Below, one piece after another: positions 7,816 to 17,272 of a stretch of 64,000 nucleotides of DNA. Within the stretch, counting starts at the first letter, position 1; each line of letters starts with the position of its first letter. The notes under the pieces are model-generated. The model did not search any database, had not been told where the DNA came from, and worked only from the letters and a program-made list of their open reading frames with translations. Origin of the DNA: Scytonema sp. UIC 10036 (lineage in GTDB: Bacteria; Cyanobacteriota; Cyanobacteriia; Cyanobacteriales; Nostocaceae); NCBI RefSeq assembly GCF_009725235.1, contig NZ_WJFC01000034.1, forward strand, positions 1 to 64,000. The letters are read 5' to 3'. Position numbers and translations under genes: made by a program.

Positions 7816-9291
7816 AGGAAGCTGTTCTGGCTTGATATCAGCAGATGCTGAGGGATCGGAGATCGGCAGCAAAGGCATCAGCCACAAACTGCTAGTAGAT
7901 ATTGCTTGACCGTCATCAGTCGTTAGTAGATTTGCAAGCGAGGACCCCGTAACAGTTGATTGTGGCACGATTTGGTCAAACAGCAATCCCAAACCGTCAG
8001 GTGCTAAACTCATTTCTACGTTCCGTTGTTCTGCAGGAAGTATCATCAGAGGTTTCTGTTGCCCGCTTTTCAGATCGAGCGCGACTAAGTATGGTTGCTC
8101 CTGATACAAACCGCCTGGTAGTAGTTGTGTGAGCAAACAATACAGAGTAGGTGAAGCAGTATCAAACTGGCAGCTGAGAATCGATCCCGGAATGCGTAGT
8201 AATTGTTTCTGGATGCCTTGGTTAGTCACCAAAAACAGCTCTTTTGTGTAGTCCGTATTAAACTTAACCATTGCTGCTTGAGAACCATCCTTAGAAAAGG
8301 CTTGCACTAGACCAAACTGGGGTAAATAATCTAGGGGTTTGCTAGCATCAGATTGTAACCGTAATATTGCCGCACCCTGACCTTGTGCAACTGCCACAGC
8401 TTTACTATCTGGTGTAATCACAAAGTCTCCTACAGGTTGACTTTGCAAGCGTTTCAGAACTGGTTCGTCAGAATTCTCACTATCATTTTTGTGGTTTGCA
8501 GGTAGAAACCACAACCCAAAGTCACCAGGGTCATCTTTTTTACCTCGTTGGACAACAATAGTTTGACCGTCTGGAGATAAGTCAAATTTCAAATTTTGAT
8601 ATTCTTTGTTATCTAAAATCAGATCGATTTTACTAGGGAGTTCTGGCTTTTTATTGGAACTTGCAGAAATACCTGTAGTTACAGTGTATAGTTGAGACGA
8701 GGTTAAATCTTGAGTACTAGCAGAGCGAGCTGAAAATAAAATTTTTTCTCCATTTGGGAACGGCTTATAGTCCATCACAACTAAATCTTTAGGAGTCAGA
8801 ACTTTTTTTTGCTCTTGAGTTAAGTTGTAAAGAACTAACCGCCCTTTATCTTCTTTATCAGCTCCTATATAAAGGATAACCCGATCTCGAGTGCGAAAAC
8901 TACCTGTAAAAGGTTGTATCAGCCTATTTTTCCCTTCTTTTGCCGAAAACTTATCTCTTGCACCTTGTAACTTGACATTATAGTTAGTTCCATAAGGTGC
9001 TGGTGTAAGCAACGTGTATACCATTCGCCGCCCCGCCCAACTGACTTTACCTGCTAAAGGTGGATCGATCTTCAAATTTTCCTCAACAGTTTTTGTATCC
9101 ATGGGACGACTAAAAGTGAGAGCAAAAGAAGAATCATCTGCGCCAATTTTTTGATTTTCCCAACTAAAATGCCTGACGCTGGGTTTAACCGCATCACCTT
9201 GTAAGATCAACAGCCCTGTCAACAAGCTAAGGATCAGCAAGAACGCGATCGCAACACGATCTATAGGATGGAAAAAAGCTTTGGTAGTCAT
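7783..9291 (-). CDS. Membrane-anchored protein with Ig-like and beta-propeller-like regions
   Basis: The 502-aa protein has one N-terminal membrane segment (about residues 14-31, AIAFLLILSLLTGLLIL), then an Ig-like (Big_5/SbsA-type) domain at about 36-125 with the pattern FALTFSRPMDTKTVEENLKI. The remainder has repeated strands with NGEKILFSAR, LSPDGQTIVVQRGK, PDSKAVAVAQGQGAA and LAPDGLGLLF, typical of TolB/WD40-like propeller blades. It should sit at the outer face of the inner membrane with the propeller in the periplasm. No catalytic motif is visible. Starts at ATG 9291, next to a large heptamer-repeat array separating it from the TIGR03943 gene. Function unknown. Confidence 0.75.
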   Translation of the reverse strand: MTTKAFFHPIDRVAIAFLLILSLLTGLLILQGDAVKPSVRHFSWENQKIGADDSSFALTFSRPMDTKTVEENLKIDPPLAGKVSWAGRRMVYTLLTPAPYGTNYNVKLQGARDKFSAKEGKNRLIQPFTGSFRTRDRVILYIGADKEDKGRLVLYNLTQEQKKVLTPKDLVVMDYKPFPNGEKILFSARSASTQDLTSSQLYTVTTGISASSNKKPELPSKIDLILDNKEYQNLKFDLSPDGQTIVVQRGKKDDPGDFGLWFLPANHKNDSENSDEPVLKRLQSQPVGDFVITPDSKAVAVAQGQGAAILRLQSDASKPLDYLPQFGLVQAFSKDGSQAAMVKFNTDYTKELFLVTNQGIQKQLLRIPGSILSCQFDTASPTLYCLLTQLLPGGLYQEQPYLVALDLKSGQQKPLMILPAEQRNVEMSLAPDGLGLLFDQIVPQSTVTGSSLANLLTTDDGQAISTSSLWLMPLLPISDPSASADIKPEQLPLVGFHPRWLP

Positions 9292-9299
9292 TGATTAGT

Positions 9300-9576
9300 G
9301 GTTAGTTGTTAGTTGTTAGTTGTTAGTGGTTAGTTGTTAGTTGTTAGGTGTTAGTTGTTAGTGGTTAGTTGTTAGTTGTTAGTTGTTAGTGGTTAGTTGT
9401 TAGTTGTTAGGTGTTAGGTGTTAGTTGTTAGGTGTTAGTTGTTAGTGGTTAGGTGTTAGTTGTTAGGTGTTAGTTGTTCTTAATTACTAACTATTAACCA
9501 CTAACCACTAACCACTAACCACTAACCACTAACCACTAACCACTAACCACTAACTACTAACCACTAACCACTAACC
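9300..9576. repeat. Large heptamer array in inverted arrangement
   Basis: The stretch 9300-9476 is made of GTTAGTT, GTTAGTG and GTTAGGT heptamers; 9486-9576 is made of ACTAACC heptamers, the complement. The two halves can pair into one very long hairpin. It lies between two minus-strand genes, ending one base before the stop of the TIGR03943 gene. Confidence 0.92.
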
Positions 9577-10347
9577 TTAATAACTATAAGGATTTTTGGG
9601 TTGAGAGATTTTTCTTAAAGAGGAGGCGGCGATGGTAAGTTGACGCTTATCTTGTATGGTTTCGGTTACCATTTGCCCTTCAATTTCCAACCAAGTATCG
9701 GGTGGATACTTATCGCGAGGTTCTTTCAATTTTACAGGTAATCCTATAGGATAAGCATCTGCAGCACAGCAAGTGAGCACAAATCGTGCTATAAACAAAT
9801 ATTCTTTTCCAAGTTCCGGTGGATGAATAACAAACCCCTGTACTTTGGCTCTTTGTCCCGTATAGGCATCGGGTTCTGGATAAACATTAAGCGTGCGTAC
9901 CCAATCTACTAAAGTTCGTTCCTCCGAACGCACAGAAGCACGGAACTCTTGAGGTTTGACGCGTGATGTTCCTACGAAATCTGTCACACCTCTTTGAAGT
10001 GCTGTTTGACTGGCAAAGACACGCGGTGTTATGACTAATCCCAGAATCGCTACAATCAACAGTAAGATACTACCAAATCCAGGCGGAAAGACAGTAAAGT
10101 GTTGCATATCGGGAGTCACTTGACCTCGTGGTCGTTGTAAAAGTTGCCCCGCTTTTAAGAAACTAAGAACCAGCAGTCCTATGGCACCTGTTACTGCCAA
10201 CCAAAAGTAATCAGGGTGAATTAATAAGACGAGCTTGTTAGTCAACCAATATTTTAGAATTAAAACGCCCCAGGCTGTCAGCGCTAAAACATCCAACCAG
10301 GGTAGTAGTGTATTTTTGATTTTTGCTTTTTGATTTTGGGAAGCCAT
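9577..10347 (-). CDS. TIGR03943/DUF1980 family membrane protein
   Basis: The 256-aa protein has an N-terminal membrane half (segments near residues 14-34, 44-66 and 88-110) and a soluble C-terminal half with the family signature FVLTCCAADAYPIGLPV and the block DTWLEIEGQMV. This family is nearly always encoded next to a COG0701 permease, as here: the permease gene ends 150 nt upstream on the same strand. In other bacteria the pair has been linked by gene context to metal handling; the CC-AD motif would suit metal or thiol chemistry, but the substrate here is inferred only. A repeat array fills the gap to the permease gene. Confidence 0.85.
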   Translation of the reverse strand: MASQNQKAKIKNTLLPWLDVLALTAWGVLILKYWLTNKLVLLIHPDYFWLAVTGAIGLLVLSFLKAGQLLQRPRGQVTPDMQHFTVFPPGFGSILLLIVAILGLVITPRVFASQTALQRGVTDFVGTSRVKPQEFRASVRSEERTLVDWVRTLNVYPEPDAYTGQRAKVQGFVIHPPELGKEYLFIARFVLTCCAADAYPIGLPVKLKEPRDKYPPDTWLEIEGQMVTETIQDKRQLTIAASSLRKISQPKNPYSY

Positions 10348-10349
10348 TG

Positions 10350-10493
10350 GTCAAGTGTCAAGTGTCAAGTGTCAAGTGTCATTGGTCATTAGTCATTGGT
10401 CAAGTGTCAAGTGTCATTAGTCATTTACCAATGACAAAGGACAAAGGACAAAGGACAAAGGACAAATGACTAATGACTAATGACCAATGACAA
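10350..10493. repeat. Heptamer array between permease and partner gene
   Basis: GTCAAGT and GTCATTA/GTCATTG units (10350-10425) are followed by complementary ACAAAGG and CTAATGA/CCAATGA units (10430-10493). This is again an inverted arrangement able to form a long stem inside a probable operon. Confidence 0.9.
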
Positions 10494-10497
10494 TTTT

Positions 10498-11562
10498 TTA
10501 AAAGACGTGTAAGTTAACAAAAAGGGTGAATAAAAATGTGAGTTGTGCTGCAAGAGCAAATAAGTATAGGACAGCCTTGGGTTTAAAGACTGATAACATT
10601 AAACCAATACCTTTAATATCAATCATTGGTCCAAATACTAGAAAAGCCACTAAGGAACCACTGGTAAAAGTTGAGGCAAAAGACAAGGCAAAAAATGAAT
10701 CAACAGTTGAACAAATCGATACGACTCCAGCCAGTATGAGCATGGCAGTAATTGAGCTAATCGGACCCGAACCCAAGCTAATAATCAGATCGCGGGGTGC
10801 AAGGACTTGAACTGCAGCTGCAATGGCACTTCCCATTACTAAAACCGCCCCAAGTTCACGTAGTTCCTGTATGCAATTGTCTACCAACAACCGCAACTTA
10901 TCCATCAGGGGTTTACTCGGAGCGGAAGCAGCCATAGATGCTTGCAAAGCAGTTGCATCCATCCGTATAGTTTGTCCTGCCTGCCCTCCCAACACATAAG
11001 TTCCAGATTGTAATACAGTGGGAACTCCCACTCCCTGCTGCAATAAGTTATTCTTTTTGTCTTTTGTGCTTTTTTTGGATTTAGAGGATTTTGGTGGATT
11101 AAACTTTAGATAACGAGCTATTGAAGGTTGGACTATCGGAGTCAGATCTTTTTGAACACTAAAGACTGTCCCAACAATAACTGCAATTAACAAGGAGAAT
11201 AAAACTCTTAACACCACTATTTCTGGTTGATCTCGGAATGCAGTCCAAGTTGCCCATATAACGACAGGGTTAATAGTTGGTGCTGCTAGCAAAAAACCAA
11301 TTGCCACTGGTGTAGGGACTCCCTGCATCAGCAATCGCCGCGCCACTGGTACATTGCCACACTCACAAACAGGGAACAGAAATCCCACTAAGCTGCCAAA
11401 TAAAGCGCCCAGTACTGGATTTTTAGGCATTTTCTCCGCCAACTTGCGCTCATCTACAAAAAACAGCAACAAACTGGAGAACAAAACTCCCAGTAACAAA
11501 AAAGGGATCGCCTCGACTAGCAGACTAAGAAATAGAGTGAAACCATTGTTCAATTGATTCAT
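10498..11562 (-). CDS. COG0701 permease (UPF0718/ArsP-YraQ family)
   Basis: The 354-aa polytopic membrane protein has about eight segments. The family signature is present: FPVCECGNVPVARRLLMQGV, then AIGFLLAAPTINPVVIWATW in segment 3, and near the C-terminus STVDSFFALSFASTFTSGSL with GPMIDIKGIG. The CEC motif with following Pro/Asn-rich helices defines COG0701 permeases, which transport organoarsenicals or an unknown small ligand. A charged cytoplasmic loop (residues about 150-215, with KSSKSKKSTKDKKN) separates the two halves. It is the upstream gene of the pair with the TIGR03943 protein. Starts at ATG 11562. Confidence 0.86.
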   Translation of the reverse strand: MNQLNNGFTLFLSLLVEAIPFLLLGVLFSSLLLFFVDERKLAEKMPKNPVLGALFGSLVGFLFPVCECGNVPVARRLLMQGVPTPVAIGFLLAAPTINPVVIWATWTAFRDQPEIVVLRVLFSLLIAVIVGTVFSVQKDLTPIVQPSIARYLKFNPPKSSKSKKSTKDKKNNLLQQGVGVPTVLQSGTYVLGGQAGQTIRMDATALQASMAASAPSKPLMDKLRLLVDNCIQELRELGAVLVMGSAIAAAVQVLAPRDLIISLGSGPISSITAMLILAGVVSICSTVDSFFALSFASTFTSGSLVAFLVFGPMIDIKGIGLMLSVFKPKAVLYLFALAAQLTFLFTLFVNLHVF

Positions 11563-12182
11563 GGGTGTCGCTTATCAAAGCGGTGTTCAGTTCTAGGGGT
11601 GTGAAAAGTCATTCTAGCGTTCAGAAGAGCTGATAGGTGGTTGTTGACAAAAAACAGACCGAAAAAACAAGAGAGTTAAGTGCTAACTATACTGTTATTA
11701 CCTGTTTAATAACCTTGATTGCGTAAACCGTAAGCGGTATATATTTTAGCATAAGAATTTTTACTTAGCTTCATCTACTAGAAACAACAGTACTTCTAGA
11801 TGATTGTTAAGTTCAATAAATGGTTCCGATTCTCGATCGCTACCTCCATAAGTAATATAGTTCTGATGACTTATTCTCATAAGTCCAGTAATTTTCCTTG
11901 ATGTTATATTATCTTCCAAAAATTTTTATAGAGAATTTACAGTTCCTAAACATAAAGAAAACAGCGTTCGCTACCCTCAACTGAAAGCAATAACTGCTTT
12001 TGGCAACTTCTCCCAAAAGATATATGTATAATTACTTACTGCAAAACCTATAAAACTTCAAGACCAAAATGGAACCAATTCATTAAAGTTCTTCCTTCAG
12101 GCAACTAACAACCAACAACTAACCACTAACTAATTCACATGAACTCGTGGTCTTAATTCTAAAAAAAATGTAAGATAAATCA
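11563..12182. other. Non-coding stretch upstream of two divergent genes
   Basis: It separates the divergent permease gene and the small gene at 12183. No gene, RNA or clear repeat is seen except a short heptamer run (ACTAACAACCAACAACTAAC) near 12105-12135. Promoters for both directions should lie here. Confidence 0.5.
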
Positions 12183-12413
12183 ATGAGAAGCATTGAAACA
12201 ATTGCCAACGTTAGTCCTGACGGCAAACTTACGGTACAGTTACCCTATGATATGCCTCCAGGAAATTATAGAGTTGTAGTCGCGATCGACGAAGCGCCCA
12301 CGATTGATGAATTCCCCTTGGAATCGCCATCACTGGCAGCGACTACAACAACAGAAGATGCATGGGAATTTCTTAATACCCTTATAGAGATGGTTGAAGC
12401 TCCCGATGACTAA
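12183..12413 (+). CDS. Small antitoxin-like conserved protein, 76 aa
   Basis: The product begins MRSIETIANVSPDGKLTVQL and continues PYDMPPGNYRVVVAIDE, a beta-hairpin pattern found in short cyanobacterial proteins that often precede PIN-domain toxins. The C-terminus is acidic. No toxin gene follows within the next 280 bases, so it stands alone. The assignment as an antitoxin-like protein rests on the N-terminal pattern only. Confidence 0.6.
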   Translation: MRSIETIANVSPDGKLTVQLPYDMPPGNYRVVVAIDEAPTIDEFPLESPSLAATTTTEDAWEFLNTLIEMVEAPDD

Positions 12414-12700
12414 ACTCTAAAGCAGTGATATTTGGTTTTACAGTAAACATAGGAACCTTCTTGCCTCTTGATGTCCACAGTTCAAGATAACTACTTACGT
12501 AGAAAGGTTTAATTTAAAGATTATAAAGCCATAAATTTAATAATAATTTATCCAACTTTGATTGTTTTTAACTTCTTTTGAATAAGACTGGATTAAAGTA
12601 ATAGGTGTTACAACGCTTGTGAGTAGGTTTGAACAAGAACCTTTACTCTTAAATCGCTACGCCAAAAAACACTTACTTTTTACCATTATTTATTCAATTT
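12414..12700. other. AT-rich intergenic region before the kinase pair
   Basis: No gene is visible. It probably contains the promoter for the two histidine kinase genes. No clear operator. Confidence 0.4.
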
Positions 12701-14020
12701 ATGGTAGCTAATCCATGCATGGGCTTATCAACCCAAAATCCGTTGATGGCTTGTAGCAAAAGTTTTCATGTAGAATCTACAATACGAGAATTGCCTTTGT
12801 GGAATTTTCAATTTGAAATTTCTGGCTTGGGTTGCGAGTTAGCAGAGCAATTTAAAGCAAATCCACTGGTACCAGCAGTTATCCTCCAAGAAAATGGTGA
12901 GTTGGTAGGTGTCATTTCAAGACAGCAATTTTTAGAGTGTATGAGTCGCCCATTTGGGCTTGATATATTTGGCAATCGTCCAATAAAAACACTTTATCAG
13001 TTTCTTCCATCAAACATTTCTATCTTACCTGGTGAAACGTTAATCGTAGCAGCAGCACAGATGGCTCTCAAACGCAAGCCCGAATTGTTATACGATGCTC
13101 TTGTAGTTGAAATAGCCCCTCAACAATACCGTTTATTAGATGTACATGAATTACTAGTTGCTCAATCGTTCATTCATGAATTGACCGCAAAAATTTTGCA
13201 AGAACAAACTGAAACCATATTATTACAAACAGAAAAAATGGCAAGTTTGGGAAGGATGGTTGCTGGAATTGCACATGAAATTAGAAATCCTATTAACTGT
13301 ATAGGAGGGAATTTGCCATTTTTATCCAATTACTATAAAAATTTAATTCAATTAGTATCGTTTTACGAACAATATGGAAATCCATCTGATGCGATACAGG
13401 AAATAAAAGAGAAAATAGACTTAGATTTTTTAAAAGAAGACTTGCCAGAACTTTTAGCCAGTCTTTTTGCAAGTTCAGAAAGATTAACACAACTAGTAGG
13501 AAGTTTGCATAGTTTTTCTCATTTAGATGAAAGTACGCCTCAACTAGCTAATATACACGATTGCATTGATAGTACGCTGCTGATTTTGAAAAACCAACTC
13601 AAGTTAGGTATTAACGTTCTTAAAAGTTATCAAGATTTACCGCTTATTAAATGTTATTCAGGACAACTCAGCCAAGTTTTTATGAATTTGTTAAGTAATG
13701 GCATTGATGCCTTGCTAGAGAAAAGCAAAACCAACCCAAAAGATTGGCATCCTTGTATTGAAATTTCCACAGAATTGATAGAAGAAAAAAGCTCAGAAAC
13801 TGTAGCTGTTAAAATAGCTGATAATGGTGTAGGTATACCATTAGAAATTCAGACAAAAATTTTTGAACCATTTTTTACTACAAAGCCAAGAGGCAAAGGC
13901 ACTGGCTTGGGCTTAGCAATTAGTTATCAAATTATCACTCAAAAGCATGGCGGACAACTACTAGTTACATCCCAACCAGATATAGGTACTGAGTTTCAGA
14001 TTTTTCTACCTATTGGTTAG
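12701..14020 (+). CDS. Histidine kinase with N-terminal CBS-domain pair
   Basis: The 439-aa soluble kinase has an N-terminal half (about 22-160) with two CBS-like motifs, the first around VPAVILQENGELVGVISRQQ and the second ending QYRLLDVHELLVAQ. After a short coiled segment (LTAKILQEQTETILLQTEK) comes a complete kinase core: H-box MVAGIAHEIRNPIN with phospho-acceptor His192, N-box SQVFMNLLSNGIDALLE, G1 DNGVGIP, F-box IFEPFFTTKPRG and G2 GKGTGLGLAISYQI. No membrane segment, so it senses a cytoplasmic signal, perhaps an adenine nucleotide through the CBS pair. No response regulator is adjacent. A paralogue follows 98 nt downstream. Confidence 0.9.
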   Translation: MVANPCMGLSTQNPLMACSKSFHVESTIRELPLWNFQFEISGLGCELAEQFKANPLVPAVILQENGELVGVISRQQFLECMSRPFGLDIFGNRPIKTLYQFLPSNISILPGETLIVAAAQMALKRKPELLYDALVVEIAPQQYRLLDVHELLVAQSFIHELTAKILQEQTETILLQTEKMASLGRMVAGIAHEIRNPINCIGGNLPFLSNYYKNLIQLVSFYEQYGNPSDAIQEIKEKIDLDFLKEDLPELLASLFASSERLTQLVGSLHSFSHLDESTPQLANIHDCIDSTLLILKNQLKLGINVLKSYQDLPLIKCYSGQLSQVFMNLLSNGIDALLEKSKTNPKDWHPCIEISTELIEEKSSETVAVKIADNGVGIPLEIQTKIFEPFFTTKPRGKGTGLGLAISYQIITQKHGGQLLVTSQPDIGTEFQIFLPIG

Positions 14021-14118
14021 TGGTTGGTGGCTGAATTGAAAATAGGATTTAATACCTTATTGTAGAAACATTACAAATATTATATTTACAATTGACATAA
14101 ACAAAGAATTATGTTTTA

Positions 14119-15510
14119 ATGTTTAACCTATCTTTCCGTTCGGGGTTTCTAGTGTCAGAAGAATCCAGTTCGCAAATATCACCACCATTTTTATCTGGTA
14201 GCAGTAATAGTGACTTAGGTTTAGAGTCAACCCTTAGAGAACTACCAGCATACAACTTTTGTGTGGAGACAAATTGCACTGGTACTGAAGTTGCTATATA
14301 TTTCGATAAATATCCTCTTCTACCGGGAGTTATTTTAGTAGAGGAGGGAAAGTATATGGGAATGATTTCACGGCGGCGACTGCTGGAATTTCTAATTCGC
14401 CCATACGGAAAGGAGTTATTTCTTCAGCAACCACTGAGTGTTCTTTACAGTTATGCTCGCACAGAAGTTTTATTACTTCCAGAGACTACCCCAATCTTAG
14501 CAGCGATACAACTTGCATTAAGACGTTCTACTGAACTCTTGGGAGAACCTATAGTTGTACATACAGCGCCCGATCTCTACAGGCTATTGGATATACAAGA
14601 ATTAAATATTGCCTCTTGGCAAATTCGGGGAATAGAAACTCAAGTGCGGTATGAGCGCAGTCAAGCTCTGATGGTGCAAAATGATAAAATGGCAAATTTA
14701 GGTCGTTTAGTAGATGGGGTGGCGCACGAAATTCTAGACCCTTTAAATTTTATTTGGGGTAACTTAGCTCACGTTGATAACTACAGCCAAGACTTAATGA
14801 AGTTGGTTGCAGCCTATGAAAAAGAAAATTTTCCTCTGTCTGAAGAAACAAATCAGCTTAAGCAAGAAATTGAATTAGATTTTTTACAACGAGATTTATC
14901 AAGAGCGATCGCCAGTATCCGTGCTGGAGCCGAAAGATTAAAAAAGTTGGTGACTGGATTGCAGAATTTTTGTCATATTGATGAAGTCTATCCAAAACCC
15001 GCAGATATACATGCCAATATAGACAGCATTATATTATTAATTAATAGCAGAATTACTGGAGAAATTGAAATAGTTAAAAATTACGGTCATCTCCCACCAG
15101 TCTCTTGCTTTATTGGACAATTAAATCAGGTTTTTATGAATATTTTGAGCCAAGCCGTAGATACACTACTTAATGAAGCAGTGAGACAGCAAATGCATTT
15201 AGAAACTGTGGTCACCGAGCAAAAGCCAAAAATTGAAATTACGACTCAAGTCATTTCAAGAAAAGTTAATTCACCAGATACACCAGACTCTCGTTGGGTA
15301 TCAATTCATATTGCTGATAATGGTCCGGGAATGTCTCAAGAATTGCAACAGCAAATTACTGATTCTTTTTCCATAGCAAAACGTGCTGATAAAGAAACCA
15401 ATTTATCAGTCAGTTATCGCATTGTTAAAGCAAGACATGGTGGTGAGTTAAATTTGCATTCTGAACTTGGCAAAGGTACAGAATTTCAAATTCTCTTACC
15501 TCTCCTTTAA
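14119..15510 (+). CDS. Degenerate paralogous CBS-histidine kinase
   Basis: The 463-aa protein has the same architecture as the preceding gene and presumably arose by tandem duplication. The CBS pair (about 38-165) and the H-box LVDGVAHEILDPLNFIWGN with His203 are kept. The ATP-binding domain is eroded. The N-box reads NQVFMNILSQAVDTLLN, with the metal-binding Asn replaced by Gln. G1 (DNGPGMS) remains. The F-box region is SFSIAKRA, and the glycine-rich G2 box is replaced by KETNLSVSYRIV with no GTGLGL. It probably cannot bind or hydrolyse ATP normally and may act as a dimer partner or phospho-acceptor of the first kinase. The frame is intact over its whole length. Confidence 0.85.
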   Translation: MFNLSFRSGFLVSEESSSQISPPFLSGSSNSDLGLESTLRELPAYNFCVETNCTGTEVAIYFDKYPLLPGVILVEEGKYMGMISRRRLLEFLIRPYGKELFLQQPLSVLYSYARTEVLLLPETTPILAAIQLALRRSTELLGEPIVVHTAPDLYRLLDIQELNIASWQIRGIETQVRYERSQALMVQNDKMANLGRLVDGVAHEILDPLNFIWGNLAHVDNYSQDLMKLVAAYEKENFPLSEETNQLKQEIELDFLQRDLSRAIASIRAGAERLKKLVTGLQNFCHIDEVYPKPADIHANIDSIILLINSRITGEIEIVKNYGHLPPVSCFIGQLNQVFMNILSQAVDTLLNEAVRQQMHLETVVTEQKPKIEITTQVISRKVNSPDTPDSRWVSIHIADNGPGMSQELQQQITDSFSIAKRADKETNLSVSYRIVKARHGGELNLHSELGKGTEFQILLPLL

Positions 15511-15525
15511 AATAACAACTAACAA

Positions 15526-16011
15526 CTAACCATAAACTTTCTTAACATACACCCGATCGCAACGGGCTGTTTCTACACCTGATGCTTCTTCATACCCATT
15601 ATTTTCATAAAGTTGAACTGCCTCCACTAAAACACTAGCAGTTTCAATCCATATTTCTTGAAAGCCTCGAGAAACAATTGCAGCCTCTAACTGTTGTAAT
15701 AAATGTTTCCCCAGTCCAAAACCCCTAACCTTAGGTAAAAGATACATCTTACGAATTTCTACAGCTTTTTCCCCTCGATTAATAGGGTAATAAGCAGCAG
15801 TTCCTACCAGTTGGTTTTGATATTCGACAACCCAAAACTCTCCCCCAACTGCTAGATAACACTCTTCTACTTGCAGCACATCTCGATCTGCTCCATTTGG
15901 TTCCCAACCCAAACCGTATTCTACGAGTACAGAACTGATAATATTTGCAGCCGAGGTGCGATCGCTCTCCTCCCAGTGACGAATTAAAAAATCTTGATAG
16001 TAATTTTTCAT
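15526..16011 (-). CDS. GNAT family N-acetyltransferase
   Basis: The 161-aa single-domain acetyltransferase has strand beta4 with WVVEYQNQLVGTAAYYPI, the acetyl-CoA pyrophosphate-binding motif A KVRGFGLGKHLLQQLEA (Q/RxxGxG/A type), and the C-terminal YENNGYEEASG. Substrate unknown; the family acetylates amines on small molecules, peptides or RNA-linked targets. It is convergent with the kinase pair. The start ATG at 16011 gives a normal family length. Confidence 0.85.
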   Translation of the reverse strand: MKNYYQDFLIRHWEESDRTSAANIISSVLVEYGLGWEPNGADRDVLQVEECYLAVGGEFWVVEYQNQLVGTAAYYPINRGEKAVEIRKMYLLPKVRGFGLGKHLLQQLEAAIVSRGFQEIWIETASVLVEAVQLYENNGYEEASGVETARCDRVYVKKVYG

Positions 16012-16100
16012 TACCTCTACTAGAAATCTCCTCGTATACTAATATGAACAAAGAATGGGACAAATAGATAGCCAAAATCAACTCCAGACATGACTTTCTC

Positions 16101-16132
16101 AATCCAAAATCTAAAATCTAAAATCCAAAATA
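16101..16132. repeat. Short CCAAAAT/CTAAAAT heptamer run
   Basis: AATCCAAAATCTAAAATC and further units: the same heptamer family as the insertion in murD, here in its usual intergenic position. Confidence 0.85.
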
Positions 16133-16135
16133 GTA

Positions 16136-16735
16136 TTAACTATGAATTCGCGGTTCTGGGTGTAAAGTCGCCAATAATTCACTTTCCACGAATGCGAGTT
16201 CATCTAGTCTTTGTCTGACAAGTTTGCGCTCGAAGTAAGTATCCGCAAGAACCCAGTAAGTGCCATAATGACGAGCTTCAGATGCCATGAGGCTGCGGTA
16301 AAATTTGGCTAAGTCCGGTTCAGAGCAGTGAATTGCCAGCAATCCCAAGCGTTCGTGACTGCGGGCTTCAATTAAACCACTGATGAGCAGAGAGTCTAAA
16401 AACCTCTCTGGTTCTTTTGAGCGAATTTGCGATTTTAAACCCGCACCATAGGGCGGTGGCTGCAATGGACGCAGAGGAATACCCCGTTTTTCCAGCCATT
16501 GATTGACGAGTTCAAAATGTTCTAGTTCTTCACGGGCTATTTTGGTGAGCTCTCTCACCATTTTGGCATTGGAGGGATAGCGAAATATCATGTTCAAGGC
16601 GACTCCGGCTGCTTTTCGTTCGCATTGGGAATGATCTAGGAGAATGGTGTCTAGATTGGCAACTGCAAGTTCTACCCATGCAGAACTTGTTGGTTGTTTG
16701 AGAGCGTTAATTGTAGACAGTTCAGATGAAAGCAC
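16136..16735 (-). CDS. miaE: tRNA-(ms2io6A)-hydroxylase
   Basis: MiaE is a non-haem di-iron monooxygenase that hydroxylates the prenyl group of ms2i6A37 in tRNA. The 199-aa product shows the ferritin-like pattern of carboxylate and histidine ligands: DHSQCERKAAG, IAREELEHFELV, SGLIEARSHERLGLL and SEARHYGTYWVLAD. Length matches the family. The start is GTG at 16735. It is a single gene after the GNAT gene on the same strand, separated by a heptamer run. Confidence 0.9.
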   Translation of the reverse strand: MLSSELSTINALKQPTSSAWVELAVANLDTILLDHSQCERKAAGVALNMIFRYPSNAKMVRELTKIAREELEHFELVNQWLEKRGIPLRPLQPPPYGAGLKSQIRSKEPERFLDSLLISGLIEARSHERLGLLAIHCSEPDLAKFYRSLMASEARHYGTYWVLADTYFERKLVRQRLDELAFVESELLATLHPEPRIHS

Positions 16736-17272
16736 GATAACAGGTTAAAACTCGACATACATTATATATTTACAAATTTTTGAGGAACCGCAGAGTCGCA
16801 CCAGGACGCAGAGGAAAGAAAAGAGAATTGCACAAATAAATCACCAGGGCGGAGGAAGTTACTCGTGGGGTTGATATGCGTATGTTCAACCTGATGCCAT
16901 TGCAGTTATTGAGTTTCATGGCAGTGAAAAAGCAGGTAATTTCCGCCGCTCTGATGTTTCTTTAGCGGATAGACCCGCTGTTCGTACAAAAGTAAAGGGT
17001 TTAGTTAACATAGAACATTTCCCAACTGCCTTGTTGTATGAATGGTCACGTTTTGAGTTGGGTACTTCAATATGAAGTATTAAAAACAAAAATGAAGAAT
17101 TATCAGATGCCAAGTTTCTACCTGTGATGTTAGTCTGTCTTCAATGCGCTCTGTCTCTGGATAGATACGTAAGTATGTATCTTGACAAAAAAAATATATC
17201 ATTAGATAGTTGACAAATGAAAAGTATTAGAAAAGAGATTTCTGGATATCATCACAGAAGGATGCCACAACT
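16736..17272. other. Intergenic region with one gene fragment
   Basis: Apart from the short open fragment at 16875-17075, no gene is visible. The part near 17161-17272 probably contains the promoter of the DUF3291 gene. Confidence 0.4.
16875..17075 (+). pseudogene. Unidentified gene fragment, ~66 codons
   Basis: The plus strand reads YVQPDAIAVIEFHGSEKAG, NFRRSDVSLADRPAVRTKV and ends YEWSRFELGTSI before TGA at 17073. The composition looks like genuine protein, yet there is no start codon: a TGA precedes it at 16872. I do not recognise the family. Most likely the 3' remnant of a lost gene. Confidence 0.35.

Noticed and set aside
7783..9291. TolB or a peptidase of the DPP/prolyl oligopeptidase type
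   Set aside because: Propeller-like blades are present, but no catalytic domain or TolB C-terminal pattern is visible.
9300..9576. CRISPR array
   Set aside because: Tandem 7-nt units without spacers; no cas genes in the window. The same holds for the other heptamer arrays and the 66-bp repeat.
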